Part shown: in pieces, positions 1 to 6,264 of the stretch | How the letters are laid out: every line of letters begins with the position of its first letter | Numbering within the stretch: position 1 is the first letter of the stretch | Source: Campylobacterales bacterium | GTDB lineage: Bacteria; Campylobacterota; Campylobacteria; Campylobacterales; Arcobacteraceae | Direction of reading: 5' to 3' | DNA length: 6,543 nucleotides | Assembly: GCA_027064245.1 (NCBI GenBank) | Contig: JAMOPZ010000441.1 | Coordinates: 1-6,543 of the forward strand | Notes under the pieces: generated by a model | The model's database searches: none | What the model was told of the DNA's origin: nothing | What the model saw: only the letters and a program-made list of their open reading frames with translations | Translations under genes and position numbers: made by a program

Positions 1-825
1 ATGAGACATATTAGCTAAAAACATAGATTTATGTTTTTGAGTTTCTTGAATTTTTTGTTCTTTCTCTTTTATTAATTGTATATTTAGATAATTTTTTATA
101 TGTAGATCACATTTTAATAACAACTCTTCAGTTACAAATGGTTTTTTCAAAAAATCACTTGCACCATTTTTTAGTACTTTTGCTATAATATCTTGATTTG
201 CACTTCCTGATAACATAATAACAGGTAATTCAAAAAACTTTTGCTCTTTTTTTATCTTTAATAAAAAATCCAATCCATCCATACCAGACATCTCATAGTC
301 CAATAAAATAAGCTGAAAATCGTTTTGATTTAATATATCTATACCTTCTAAACCATCTTTTGCTTCATATATATTAAATTTTTTTGGTTTTAAAATTTTT
401 TTTAACATCTGTCTTATAAAAGATGAATCATCAACAATTAGTATATTTATTTCTTTATTTCTTCTAATATTTTTCAACAATAGTTGTATATCGCTAACAA
501 TTTTTTGTGTTGAGACTGTTTTTGAGAAATATTCTAAAACACCACTATTAAAAATATAACTTCTTCTTTGATAATCACTATCTCCTGTTAAAACTATAAT
601 TTTAGATATTTGCTCTTTTGTAAGCTCTTCAAAAAGTTCTTCACCATCTCCATCTGGTAATACTAAATCCAAAATAATATAATCAAATTGATCTTTTTGT
701 ATCTTTTTTCTTGCTTCTTCTAATGAATAAGCTTGAGTTACTATACACCCTAAAAAGTGTAATCCATCTGTTATTTTTTGATTAAAAGTTTTGCTGTCAT
801 CTATTACTAAAATATTATACTGCAT
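1..825 (-). CDS. Hybrid sensor histidine kinase with two N-terminal receiver domains, partial (3' end beyond the left edge)
   Basis: The reading frame runs from the ATG at 825 to the window edge without a stop, giving 275 residues. REC1 spans about residues 4-120: acidic pair D9/D10, phosphoacceptor D53 in LDLVLPDGD, T80 and K102. REC2 spans about 126-245: D132/D133, D176 in LDYEMSGMDG, S206 and K228 before P229. A short charged helix (about 250-268) leads into FLANMSH, the start of a HisKA H-box, and the last codon in the window is the expected phosphoacceptor His275. The rest of HisKA and the ATPase domain should lie to the left. No membrane segment or PAS domain is visible, so a cytoplasmic kinase controlled by its own receivers is likely. 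The HPt gene ends 9 bases upstream and is a likely phosphorelay partner. The ribosome-binding site is weak, but the start gives a normal REC N-terminus. A pure response regulator is less likely given the H-box. The architecture is confident; the signal and output are unknown. Confidence 0.85.
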   Translation of the reverse strand, partial: MQYNILVIDDSKTFNQKITDGLHFLGCIVTQAYSLEEARKKIQKDQFDYIILDLVLPDGDGEELFEELTKEQISKIIVLTGDSDYQRRSYIFNSGVLEYFSKTVSTQKIVSDIQLLLKNIRRNKEINILIVDDSSFIRQMLKKILKPKKFNIYEAKDGLEGIDILNQNDFQLILLDYEMSGMDGLDFLLKIKKEQKFFELPVIMLSGSANQDIIAKVLKNGASDFLKKPFVTEELLLKCDLHIKNYLNIQLIKEKEQKIQETQKHKSMFLANMSH

Positions 826-834
826 AATATAAAT

Positions 835-1152
835 TTACTTTTTTATATTATCTATTAATAAACATAATTCATTGTATTTAGATATATAATCTATATTTTT
901 ATTTGCTCGTCCTGCAAACTCTATCTCTTTTGCTAAAACAGATATATCTTCTAAAAGTAAATTTGCAGAACTCCCTTTTATACTATGTGCAGCTTCAAAA
1001 ATTTTTTTCATATCATTTGTATCTATACCATCTTTTAATTCTGATAAAGAGTCATTAACTGTTTCTAAAAATATCTCTACAACCTCTATAACATCTTCTA
1101 CATCAAACTCTAACTCTCTTGCTATTCTTTCTATATCTAAATTATATTTCAT
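835..1152 (-). CDS. Single-domain HPt (histidine phosphotransfer) protein
   Basis: This 105-residue protein is essentially one HPt four-helix domain. The diagnostic motif AAHSIKGSSANL (residues 54-65) carries the phosphoacceptor His56, followed by the usual amphipathic helix with KEIEFAGR. HPt proteins shuttle phosphoryl groups between receiver aspartates, so this one probably links the two receivers of the adjacent kinase, or the receiver of CheB, to another regulator. It has no kinase core and no CheA dimerisation or CheW-like domain, so it is not a truncated CheA. The length is normal for a free-standing HPt. The start is supported by AAAGGA about 7 bases upstream of the ATG. It follows the STAS-like gene by 14 bases and precedes the hybrid kinase by 9. 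Its family is clear; its partners are inferred from position. Confidence 0.9.
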   Translation of the reverse strand: MKYNLDIERIARELEFDVEDVIEVVEIFLETVNDSLSELKDGIDTNDMKKIFEAAHSIKGSSANLLLEDISVLAKEIEFAGRANKNIDYISKYNELCLLIDNIKK

Positions 1153-1166
1153 CTTTTTTTCCTTTA

Positions 1167-1394
1167 TTAATTATAATTTATATTATCAAAAAACTTCTCT
1201 ATAAAACTATTATTTATCTCTATTTTTTTCTCTTTTGCTACACAAAATATTTGCTGAAGACACAATGAACTAATATTATCTGTATCTATTTGAACTATTT
1301 GAACTTCAGGATTATTTAACATCTCTATTAACTCTTCTAGTGCTTCATCTGTTGTTTCATCTTCAATTATTAATCTATCTTCTTCTATTGTCAT
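1167..1394 (-). CDS. Small STAS-like protein
   Basis: This 75-residue acidic protein has no signal peptide or membrane segment. The pattern resembles the second half of a STAS (anti-sigma-factor antagonist type) domain: a hydrophobic strand VQIVQID (31-37), then ISSLCLQQIFCVAK (41-54), which matches the switch loop and following helix (S42/S43 near the site usually phosphorylated), then strand KKIEIN (57-62) and a final helix. It is shorter than the usual domain of about 100 residues, and the canonical SGL is missing. The N-terminal strands are reduced to about 30 mostly acidic, helical residues. STAS proteins bind partners and are switched by Ser/Thr phosphorylation; such domains occur near CheA-type genes in other bacteria. 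It starts 9 bases after cheR, with AAGGG overlapping the cheR stop codon. A real gene is likely because of its position and ribosome-binding site; the STAS call is tentative. Confidence 0.5.
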   Translation of the reverse strand: MTIEEDRLIIEDETTDEALEELIEMLNNPEVQIVQIDTDNISSLCLQQIFCVAKEKKIEINNSFIEKFFDNINYN

Positions 1395-1400
1395 AATCTA

Positions 1401-1405
1401 CCCTT
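1401..1405 (-). promoter_or_regulatory. Ribosome-binding site of the small STAS-like gene
   Basis: AAGGG overlaps the cheR TAA stop and stands 6 bases before the ATG at 1394. It is the main support, besides position, that this short 75-residue frame is a translated gene. Confidence 0.65.
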
Positions 1406-2234
1406 ATATTTTTTGATAAACTATATGTTTACCAAATCTTTTAGTTTGAAATACAGAAACTACTCTATTCATAGATTCAGCGTGTCCTAAAAATACAAAT
1501 CCTTTAGGTTTTAATAAGCTATGAAAAGTCATAGCAACCTCTTTTTTACTTGCATCATCAAAATATATAAGCATATTTCTACTAAATATCACATCAAACT
1601 TTCCAAGTCTTTGCATTGCCATTTTATCCATTACATTTACAACTCTAAAATCAACCACATCTGTTAAAAAATCTGCTATTTGATATGTTAAAGGTCCTGT
1701 TTTTGTAAAATACTCATCTAATATATTTTTTGGTAAAAAATCAATACTTCTTTTACTATATACACCTTTTTGAGCTTTTTGTATAACTGTACTATCTATA
1801 TCAATTCCCACTATTTCTATATCTCGTTTTTCTACAAGTTTTGCTTCACTTAAAAGATGCAACACTATACTATATGGTTCTTCACCTGTAGAACTTGGAC
1901 TACAAAGTATTCTAAAAGGTTCACTTGCAGGTCGTATTTTATCTAACTCATAAAGTGCTTCATTTACAAGTATCTCAAAATGATGTTTCTCTCTGTAAAA
2001 ATATGTTTCATTAATAGTAACTATATTTATAAGATCTTGAAATATAGGAGAATCAGATTTATTAAATCTTATATCATGAAAATACTCTCTAAAATTTCTA
2101 TACTCTTTTTTTGTTATATAATTTTCTATTTTTTTATATAATAAATTATATCTTTTTTCATCTATTGCAATCCCTGTTCTTCTATACAGTACATCTGTTA
2201 ATTTTTTAAAATCATTTCTACTTAAAAGCTCCAT
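1404..2234 (-). CDS. cheR: CheR, chemoreceptor glutamate methyltransferase
   Basis: CheR transfers methyl groups from S-adenosylmethionine to glutamates on chemoreceptors, opposing CheB to give adaptation. The 276 residues match the family's normal length. An N-terminal helical domain covers about 1-70. INETYFYRE (74-82) is the conserved pre-SAM motif. The SAM-binding loop is CSPSSTGEEPYS (111-122), followed by GIDID (143-147), the KGVYS segment (156-160), N200, and FSRNMLIYF (217-225) for the late Rossmann strand. FLGHAES (248-254) closes the domain. These are all expected positions, with SRNM in place of the more common CRNV. No TPR extension or pentapeptide-binding insert was recognised. 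The gene starts 2 bases after the HEAT gene, with AAGGG inside the HEAT gene's last codons, so translation of the two is probably coupled. The substrate is probably the receptor encoded at the right of the window. Confident. Confidence 0.96.
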   Translation of the reverse strand: MELLSRNDFKKLTDVLYRRTGIAIDEKRYNLLYKKIENYITKKEYRNFREYFHDIRFNKSDSPIFQDLINIVTINETYFYREKHHFEILVNEALYELDKIRPASEPFRILCSPSSTGEEPYSIVLHLLSEAKLVEKRDIEIVGIDIDSTVIQKAQKGVYSKRSIDFLPKNILDEYFTKTGPLTYQIADFLTDVVDFRVVNVMDKMAMQRLGKFDVIFSRNMLIYFDDASKKEVAMTFHSLLKPKGFVFLGHAESMNRVVSVFQTKRFGKHIVYQKI

Positions 2235-2236
2235 TA

Positions 2237-2884
2237 TTACCCTTTTATTCTTTGTATTGCTGTATCTATACCAAATTGTACATACGGTTCATCTTCAAAT
2301 TGTTGTTTTATAGCACCTAGAAGTTCTATATCATCACTATTTCCTATCTCACCCATATAATCAACTGCAGTCATTATCACATTTATATTTGGAGTAGATT
2401 CTGCAGTTTCTTTCATAAGTAGATACCTTAACATCTCTACACTATCTTCATATCTAACATCACCTAAGATATTTATAGCAAAAATTCTTATATCTTTATC
2501 ATCATTATCAAGAAGTTTTCTTAAAAATTCTTTTGCTTCTTCTCCATACTCTTGTAAAAATCTTATAGCTTGATTTCGTAAATATGCATCATCACTTTTT
2601 AACATTGCAAACATTTGCTCAAAATCTTCATCTCTTTTTGGTCTACTAGGAAACATAGAAAATGCATAATCTATAAAAATATGACCGTCTATATTATTAT
2701 TTGCAAATAACTGATGTAAAATTCTTAAAACATATTTAATCTCTTTATGCCTTATAATATAATCTAATGCACTTATTCTTCTATCTTCATCTTCACTATG
2801 ATCTTCAAATACTTTTTGAGCTTCTACGAACTCACTAAACTCTCTTATATCCTCTGTTGTTACTTTACCTTTTACCAATGCCAT
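2237..2884 (-). CDS. HEAT-repeat protein of the chemosensory operon
   Basis: The 215 residues are nearly all helical. From about residue 85 on they fall into paired-helix units typical of HEAT or Armadillo-type repeats: about 85-116 (with DDAYLRNQAIRFLQEYG), 118-145 (LLDNDDKDIRIFAINILGDV), 146-182 and 183-213. The D-x-x-[LIV]-R-x-x-A-[IV] signature is seen twice (DAYLRNQAI and DKDIRIFAI). The first 80 residues are charged and helical without a clear repeat. No signal peptide, membrane segment or catalytic motif is visible, so it is probably a cytoplasmic scaffold or adaptor. Lying next to cheR with a 2-base gap and probable coupled translation, it may bind CheR, CheB or the receptor array, but this is inferred. 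The start is well supported by a strong GAAGGAG site 6 bases upstream. The repeat class is likely; the function is unknown. Confidence 0.75.
   Translation of the reverse strand: MALVKGKVTTEDIREFSEFVEAQKVFEDHSEDEDRRISALDYIIRHKEIKYVLRILHQLFANNNIDGHIFIDYAFSMFPSRPKRDEDFEQMFAMLKSDDAYLRNQAIRFLQEYGEEAKEFLRKLLDNDDKDIRIFAINILGDVRYEDSVEMLRYLLMKETAESTPNINVIMTAVDYMGEIGNSDDIELLGAIKQQFEDEPYVQFGIDTAIQRIKG
2240..2244 (-). promoter_or_regulatory. Ribosome-binding site of cheR overlapping the end of the HEAT gene
   Basis: AAGGG spans the last Lys-Gly codons of the HEAT gene, immediately before its TAA stop and 5 bases before the cheR ATG at 2234. The 2-base gap between the genes implies coupled translation. 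Confidence 0.65.
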
Positions 2885-2890
2885 ATTTTA

Positions 2891-2897
2891 CTCCTTC
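2891..2897 (-). promoter_or_regulatory. Strong ribosome-binding site of the HEAT-repeat gene
   Basis: GAAGGAG lies 6 bases upstream of the ATG at 2884. It is the best Shine-Dalgarno match in the window and fixes that start. It sits in the 25-base gap after the Rpn-family gene, so the HEAT gene can be translated independently of that gene. Confidence 0.8.
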
Positions 2898-2909
2898 ATA
2901 TTTATAAGA

Positions 2910-3740
2910 CTATTTTTTATACTTTAATATCTCAGTTATTGGTATATCAAACTCTTTTGAAACATCTTCAATAGATAATCCAAATTTATCAATCATAACA
3001 ATAGCACCTTCTAATTTACCTTCTAGTTTACCTTCTAGTTTACCTTCTAGTTTACCTTCTAGTTTACCTTCATCTACACCTAGTTCATAACTTCTTCTAA
3101 TTAATGGTAATTTTTCAAAATTAATATCTCTTAACATTTTATCTATATCCTTTACATCTTTTTCTAAATCTCTATTTTGAGATAATGTTTCTAAGATTAA
3201 AATATATTTACTTAGTTTATATTCATCATTTAATGTTAACTCTTTTAATCTTTTTATAATATAAGTAATTATATCTAATTTATCCTTATTCTTAAAATCA
3301 CATAAAATGGATAAAACTAAGGCATCTGGAGTATCTTGCTCTAAAAATTTTTTGCAATCTATATCCTTCATATTTATAATATTGTATTTAAAATTAATAT
3401 TAATATCTTTTATGAAATTATCCATTTTTAATTTTGGTTTTCCTATATAAATTAAATATTGATAAATTGGTATATTATCATATATAAATTTTATATCAGT
3501 ATAATATCGAAGCATTCGTTTAGCCATATTTTTATCATTTGAGTTTTGTATTTCAATATGCAATATAGACTTTATACTATTTATTTTACATAATGCAACA
3601 ATATCAGCTTCTCTTTTTTCTACCCTTTGTAACTCTTTATCGATAAATTTAATATCACTAATTCTTAGACCTAAAATATATGTAGCTATATCATAAGTTA
3701 TAGTTTTTATAGTTTCTTTTGTAGTGATATCTTTTTTCAT
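2910..3740 (-). CDS. Rpn/PD-(D/E)XK family nuclease (transposase-like), with KLEG repeats
   Basis: The 276 residues match the family annotated as Rpn recombination-promoting nuclease, PD-(D/E)XK transposase-like. Members cut DNA and some have been linked to phage defence. The N-terminal core carries the active-site pattern EADIVA (D46) followed by HIEIQNSND (E63 and Q65, the ExQ form usual here) and a helix with MAKRMLRYY (72-80). A helical region follows, then LGVDEG, five tandem KLEG units (226-245) and a C-terminal helical segment ending LKYKK. Such EGK/LEG repeats are common in this family. The gene sits between cheB (13-base gap) and the HEAT gene (25 bases) but has no evident chemosensory role. 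Hand-counted GC over 3121-3720 is about 19.5%, against about 32% over 3781-4380 in cheB, suggesting transfer. No clear Shine-Dalgarno precedes the start. It is full length with catalytic residues present. No inverted repeats mark it as a transposon. Confidence 0.88.
   Translation of the reverse strand: MKKDITTKETIKTITYDIATYILGLRISDIKFIDKELQRVEKREADIVALCKINSIKSILHIEIQNSNDKNMAKRMLRYYTDIKFIYDNIPIYQYLIYIGKPKLKMDNFIKDININFKYNIINMKDIDCKKFLEQDTPDALVLSILCDFKNKDKLDIITYIIKRLKELTLNDEYKLSKYILILETLSQNRDLEKDVKDIDKMLRDINFEKLPLIRRSYELGVDEGKLEGKLEGKLEGKLEGKLEGAIVMIDKFGLSIEDVSKEFDIPITEILKYKK
3011..3070 (-). repeat. 12-base tandem repeat, five units, in frame inside the Rpn-family gene
   Basis: Five adjacent 12-base units are present. 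On the plus strand four are CTAGTTTACCTT (3023-3070), and the fifth, at 3011-3022, differs only by A for G at its fourth base. Read on the minus strand each encodes Lys-Leu-Glu-Gly. Because the unit is a multiple of three, gain or loss by slippage would change linker length without breaking the frame. Confidence 0.97.
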
Positions 3741-3753
3741 CTAAATTACAGAC

Positions 3754-4827
3754 CTACTCTCTTCCAAATTTTAAAATCTCATCCACAATTTTAGGAAATG
3801 GCATTTTTTTCATAGCCCCACCATTTTCCCAACAACTTTTTGGCATACCATAAACTACTGCAGTTGTTTCATCTTCTGCTATAGTATAAGCTCCTTGTTT
3901 TCTAAGTTCTAGCATACCTTCGGCCCCATCATCTCCAATACCTGTTAGCTCAACAGCAAGTACATTTTTTGGATCTATTACTTTTGGAACACTTAAAAAT
4001 ATCTCATCAACACTAGGGGTGAAAAATCTATGATTTTTCTCTTTATGTCGAGTAATAATAGCTCCACTTGCTTTTTTAGCAAAAATAAGATGTTTTCCAC
4101 CAAATGCAATTACTATTTGACCATTATATAAAATTGATCCATTTTTAGATTCAACTACATCAAGATCAGTATAATTGTTTAATCTTTTTGCAAAACCTGC
4201 TGTAAAATTATCTGGCATATGTTGCACTACAACAACTGGATATGGATAGTTACTAGGAAGAGATTTTATAATATCTTCAATAAGTCCCGGACCACCTGTA
4301 CTACTTCCTACAACAACAAGTTTTTTAATATGTTCAGTTTTTTTAGTAATATTTGTTGTTATCTCTTTTGTAGAATCTCCACTTGAAATTTGAGCTTTTT
4401 TTATATTTGCCATTTTTCTTATTTTTAGACTATTTTTTGGTACTAGAAGAGATGCTTTTACTTTTTGTAGTATCTCTTGCTCACTTTGTTCTACTTTTAG
4501 CGTAATAGTTCCTGGTTTTAATATAAAATCAACAGCCCCAGCATCAAGACAATCAAATGTAATATCAGCATCAGAACTTGTAAGTGAACTTACCATAAGA
4601 ATTGGTGTTGGCTTTATTTTCATAATCTGCCTTACTGCAGTTAAACCATCCATAACAGGCATATTTATATCCATAGTTATAAGATCAAAATCAAAATTTT
4701 GGACAAAATCAACAGCTTCTGCCCCATTTTTTGCAAATCCTATATCATATCCTGCTTTATCCAACACACCACCTAGTTGCTTTCGTATTAATGCACTATC
4801 ATCAACTACTAAAATTGCTTTTGCCAT
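3754..4827 (-). CDS. cheB: CheB, chemoreceptor methylesterase/deamidase with receiver domain
   Basis: CheB removes methyl groups from receptor glutamates, and can deamidate glutamines, when its receiver is phosphorylated. The 357 residues contain a REC domain (about 3-125: D9/D10, phosphoacceptor D53 in MDINMPVMDG, S80, K104 before P105). A linker of about 40 Lys/Ser/Thr-rich residues (130-168) follows, then the esterase domain. Its catalytic triad is visible as S176 in GSSTGG, H203 in VQHMP and D300 in LTGIGDDGAEG. The length is normal. The full receiver contrasts with Campylobacter jejuni CheB, which lacks one, so phosphorylation by a kinase in this system is expected. The gene starts 2 bases after the three-CheW gene, with GAGGGA inside that gene's end, suggesting coupled translation. 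The Rpn-family gene follows after 13 bases. Confident. Confidence 0.97.
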   Translation of the reverse strand: MAKAILVVDDSALIRKQLGGVLDKAGYDIGFAKNGAEAVDFVQNFDFDLITMDINMPVMDGLTAVRQIMKIKPTPILMVSSLTSSDADITFDCLDAGAVDFILKPGTITLKVEQSEQEILQKVKASLLVPKNSLKIRKMANIKKAQISSGDSTKEITTNITKKTEHIKKLVVVGSSTGGPGLIEDIIKSLPSNYPYPVVVVQHMPDNFTAGFAKRLNNYTDLDVVESKNGSILYNGQIVIAFGGKHLIFAKKASGAIITRHKEKNHRFFTPSVDEIFLSVPKVIDPKNVLAVELTGIGDDGAEGMLELRKQGAYTIAEDETTAVVYGMPKSCWENGGAMKKMPFPKIVDEILKFGRE

Positions 4828-4829
4828 AT

Positions 4830-6251
4830 CTATCCCTCTTGTGCTACACTTATATTATCTAATGTAGATTGATCTATAAGATTTGATATTTTTATTTTTA
4901 AAATAACTCTTTTACCCTCATCTAAAGTAATTACATCACTAAAAAGTGCATCATCACTACTATTTTTACTTATATATTGATCTTCGATAAACATTATCTC
5001 ATTTACATCATCTACTAAAAGACCTATCTTTTCATCTGCTATTACACATATTAGAATTTTACTTTTGCTATCAATTTTTTTCTCAAATCCAAGTCTTTGA
5101 GGAAGAGATAAAATTGGTATTACTATCCCTCTTAAGTTTATAACTCCATCTACAAATTGTGGAGCCTCAGGAATTGGAGTAATATCTGTATATCTTATTA
5201 TCTCTTGAACATCTTCTATCCCTAAAGCAAATTCCTCATTAGCTATTTGAAATACTGCTGCTTCTATCATATCTTTACTCTCTTTATTATTATCTTCTAG
5301 TTTAGTTGTTAAATCTTCCTCTTTTAGACTATTCTCTTTTAAAAGGTCTATTAAATACTTTTGGCTTATTATAGATACTAAGTTATTATTTGATTTAAAA
5401 ATAGATTCTATTTTACTATCTGCAAATTTTTGTGGAAGTTTTTCTATATTGTTATTTGATATCTCTTTTACTTCACTTATACTATCTACTTTTAATGCCA
5501 AAGATTTACCTCTATAATTCAACACTAAAAGCCTTGTATCTTTTTGTTCTTTTGTATTATGTGGATTTACATCTAAAATATCTTTTAAATCTATAGCAAC
5601 TATAAGCTCATCACGAAGTGTTATCATACCCATAACCCCATATCCAGCCTCACTCATAGGGGTAATAGACTCTGGTAAAAATATAATCTCTCTTGCAATA
5701 TCAAGTGATATAGCAAACTCCTCTTCACCTACAGTTAAAAAAAGATATCGACTACTTTTAGTATCTACAGTAACCTCTTGAGTATTTATCTCTTTTTGAT
5801 CAAATTTATCTACATCAATTGGAGAATAACTTTCTAAAGACAAATGCTCTATTGCACTACATTCATCTACAATTTGACAAATATCATCTTTTTGTTTATA
5901 GATAGCTTTTATTTTATTATTATCATTTGATAATTCATAGTTATCCTCATCTACACTGCTCATACCTACTACTTCATCTACTAATAATCCATAGTTATTT
6001 TCATCACAATTAATAGTAAGTAGTCTTGCACTACTATTTGTATCTATAACTTTATTTAGATCTAGTAAAATACCTGTATCTATAATAGTTACTATCTTAC
6101 CACTAATACTTGATAATCCTTTAATACCACTACTAGAAAGTGGTATATCTGATATTGCAGGTACTCTTAATATCTGTTCTATATTATTACCATCAAAGCC
6201 AAATAGTTCTCCATCTATCTTAACACTTAAGATATTTTCTGGGATACTCAT
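4830..6251 (-). CDS. Triple CheW-domain scaffold protein
   Basis: The 473 residues hold three tandem CheW-like domains, at about 5-137, 168-306 and 330-462, joined by acidic linkers. Ordinary CheW has one domain of about 150-170 residues and bridges receptors to CheA. Each unit shows the expected order of a strand entry, an I-x-x-I/V-x-x-x-x-I-x-P-like segment, the G-[VI]-x-x-[LI]-R-G core, an [ILV]-D-[LT] strand, and late GLLVD or ALKVD strands. Only domain 3 has the canonical core GVINLRG (369-375). Domain 2 has ITLRDE (210-215), nearer CheA or CheV forms, and domain 1 has SSISGK (47-52) with the Arg missing. No kinase, receiver or membrane segment is present. It may link several partners in one array, with domain 3 the most classical coupling unit. 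It begins 13 bases after the receptor gene, with AGGA 6 bases upstream of the ATG. The domain content is confident; domain roles are inferred. Confidence 0.92.
   Translation of the reverse strand: MSIPENILSVKIDGELFGFDGNNIEQILRVPAISDIPLSSSGIKGLSSISGKIVTIIDTGILLDLNKVIDTNSSARLLTINCDENNYGLLVDEVVGMSSVDEDNYELSNDNNKIKAIYKQKDDICQIVDECSAIEHLSLESYSPIDVDKFDQKEINTQEVTVDTKSSRYLFLTVGEEEFAISLDIAREIIFLPESITPMSEAGYGVMGMITLRDELIVAIDLKDILDVNPHNTKEQKDTRLLVLNYRGKSLALKVDSISEVKEISNNNIEKLPQKFADSKIESIFKSNNNLVSIISQKYLIDLLKENSLKEEDLTTKLEDNNKESKDMIEAAVFQIANEEFALGIEDVQEIIRYTDITPIPEAPQFVDGVINLRGIVIPILSLPQRLGFEKKIDSKSKILICVIADEKIGLLVDDVNEIMFIEDQYISKNSSDDALFSDVITLDEGKRVILKIKISNLIDQSTLDNISVAQEG
4833..4838 (-). promoter_or_regulatory. 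Ribosome-binding site of cheB inside the end of the upstream gene
   Basis: GAGGGA lies in the last two sense codons (Glu-Gly) of the three-CheW gene, directly before its TAG stop and 5 bases before the cheB ATG at 4827. This arrangement favours translational coupling and decides the cheB start. Confidence 0.7.
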
Positions 6252-6264
6252 AATCTATCCTAAA

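Noticed and set aside
1..825. Plain two-receiver response regulator
   Set aside because: After REC2 comes a short helix and FLANMSH, which is the beginning of a histidine-kinase H-box, and the frame has no stop in the window.
835..1152. Remnant of a broken CheA (only the P1 domain left)
   Set aside because: The frame is complete, with its own ribosome-binding site and stop, and has a normal free-standing HPt length. The downstream frame begins with receiver domains and not CheA P2-P5.
2885..2909. Terminator or promoter in the widest intergenic gap
   Set aside because: The 25 bases hold only AT-rich sequence and the HEAT gene's ribosome-binding site. No stem-loop with a T-run and no convincing -10/-35 pair could be seen.
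3011..3070. CRISPR-like or regulatory iteron array
   Set aside because: The 12-base units are directly adjacent without spacers and encode KLEG in frame inside a gene, as is usual for this protein family.
2885..3753. Insertion sequence or transposon carrying the Rpn-family gene
   Set aside because: Comparing the 13-base gap before and the 25-base gap after the gene, I found no inverted repeats and no target-site duplication. The family's transposase label is historical and does not imply an IS element.
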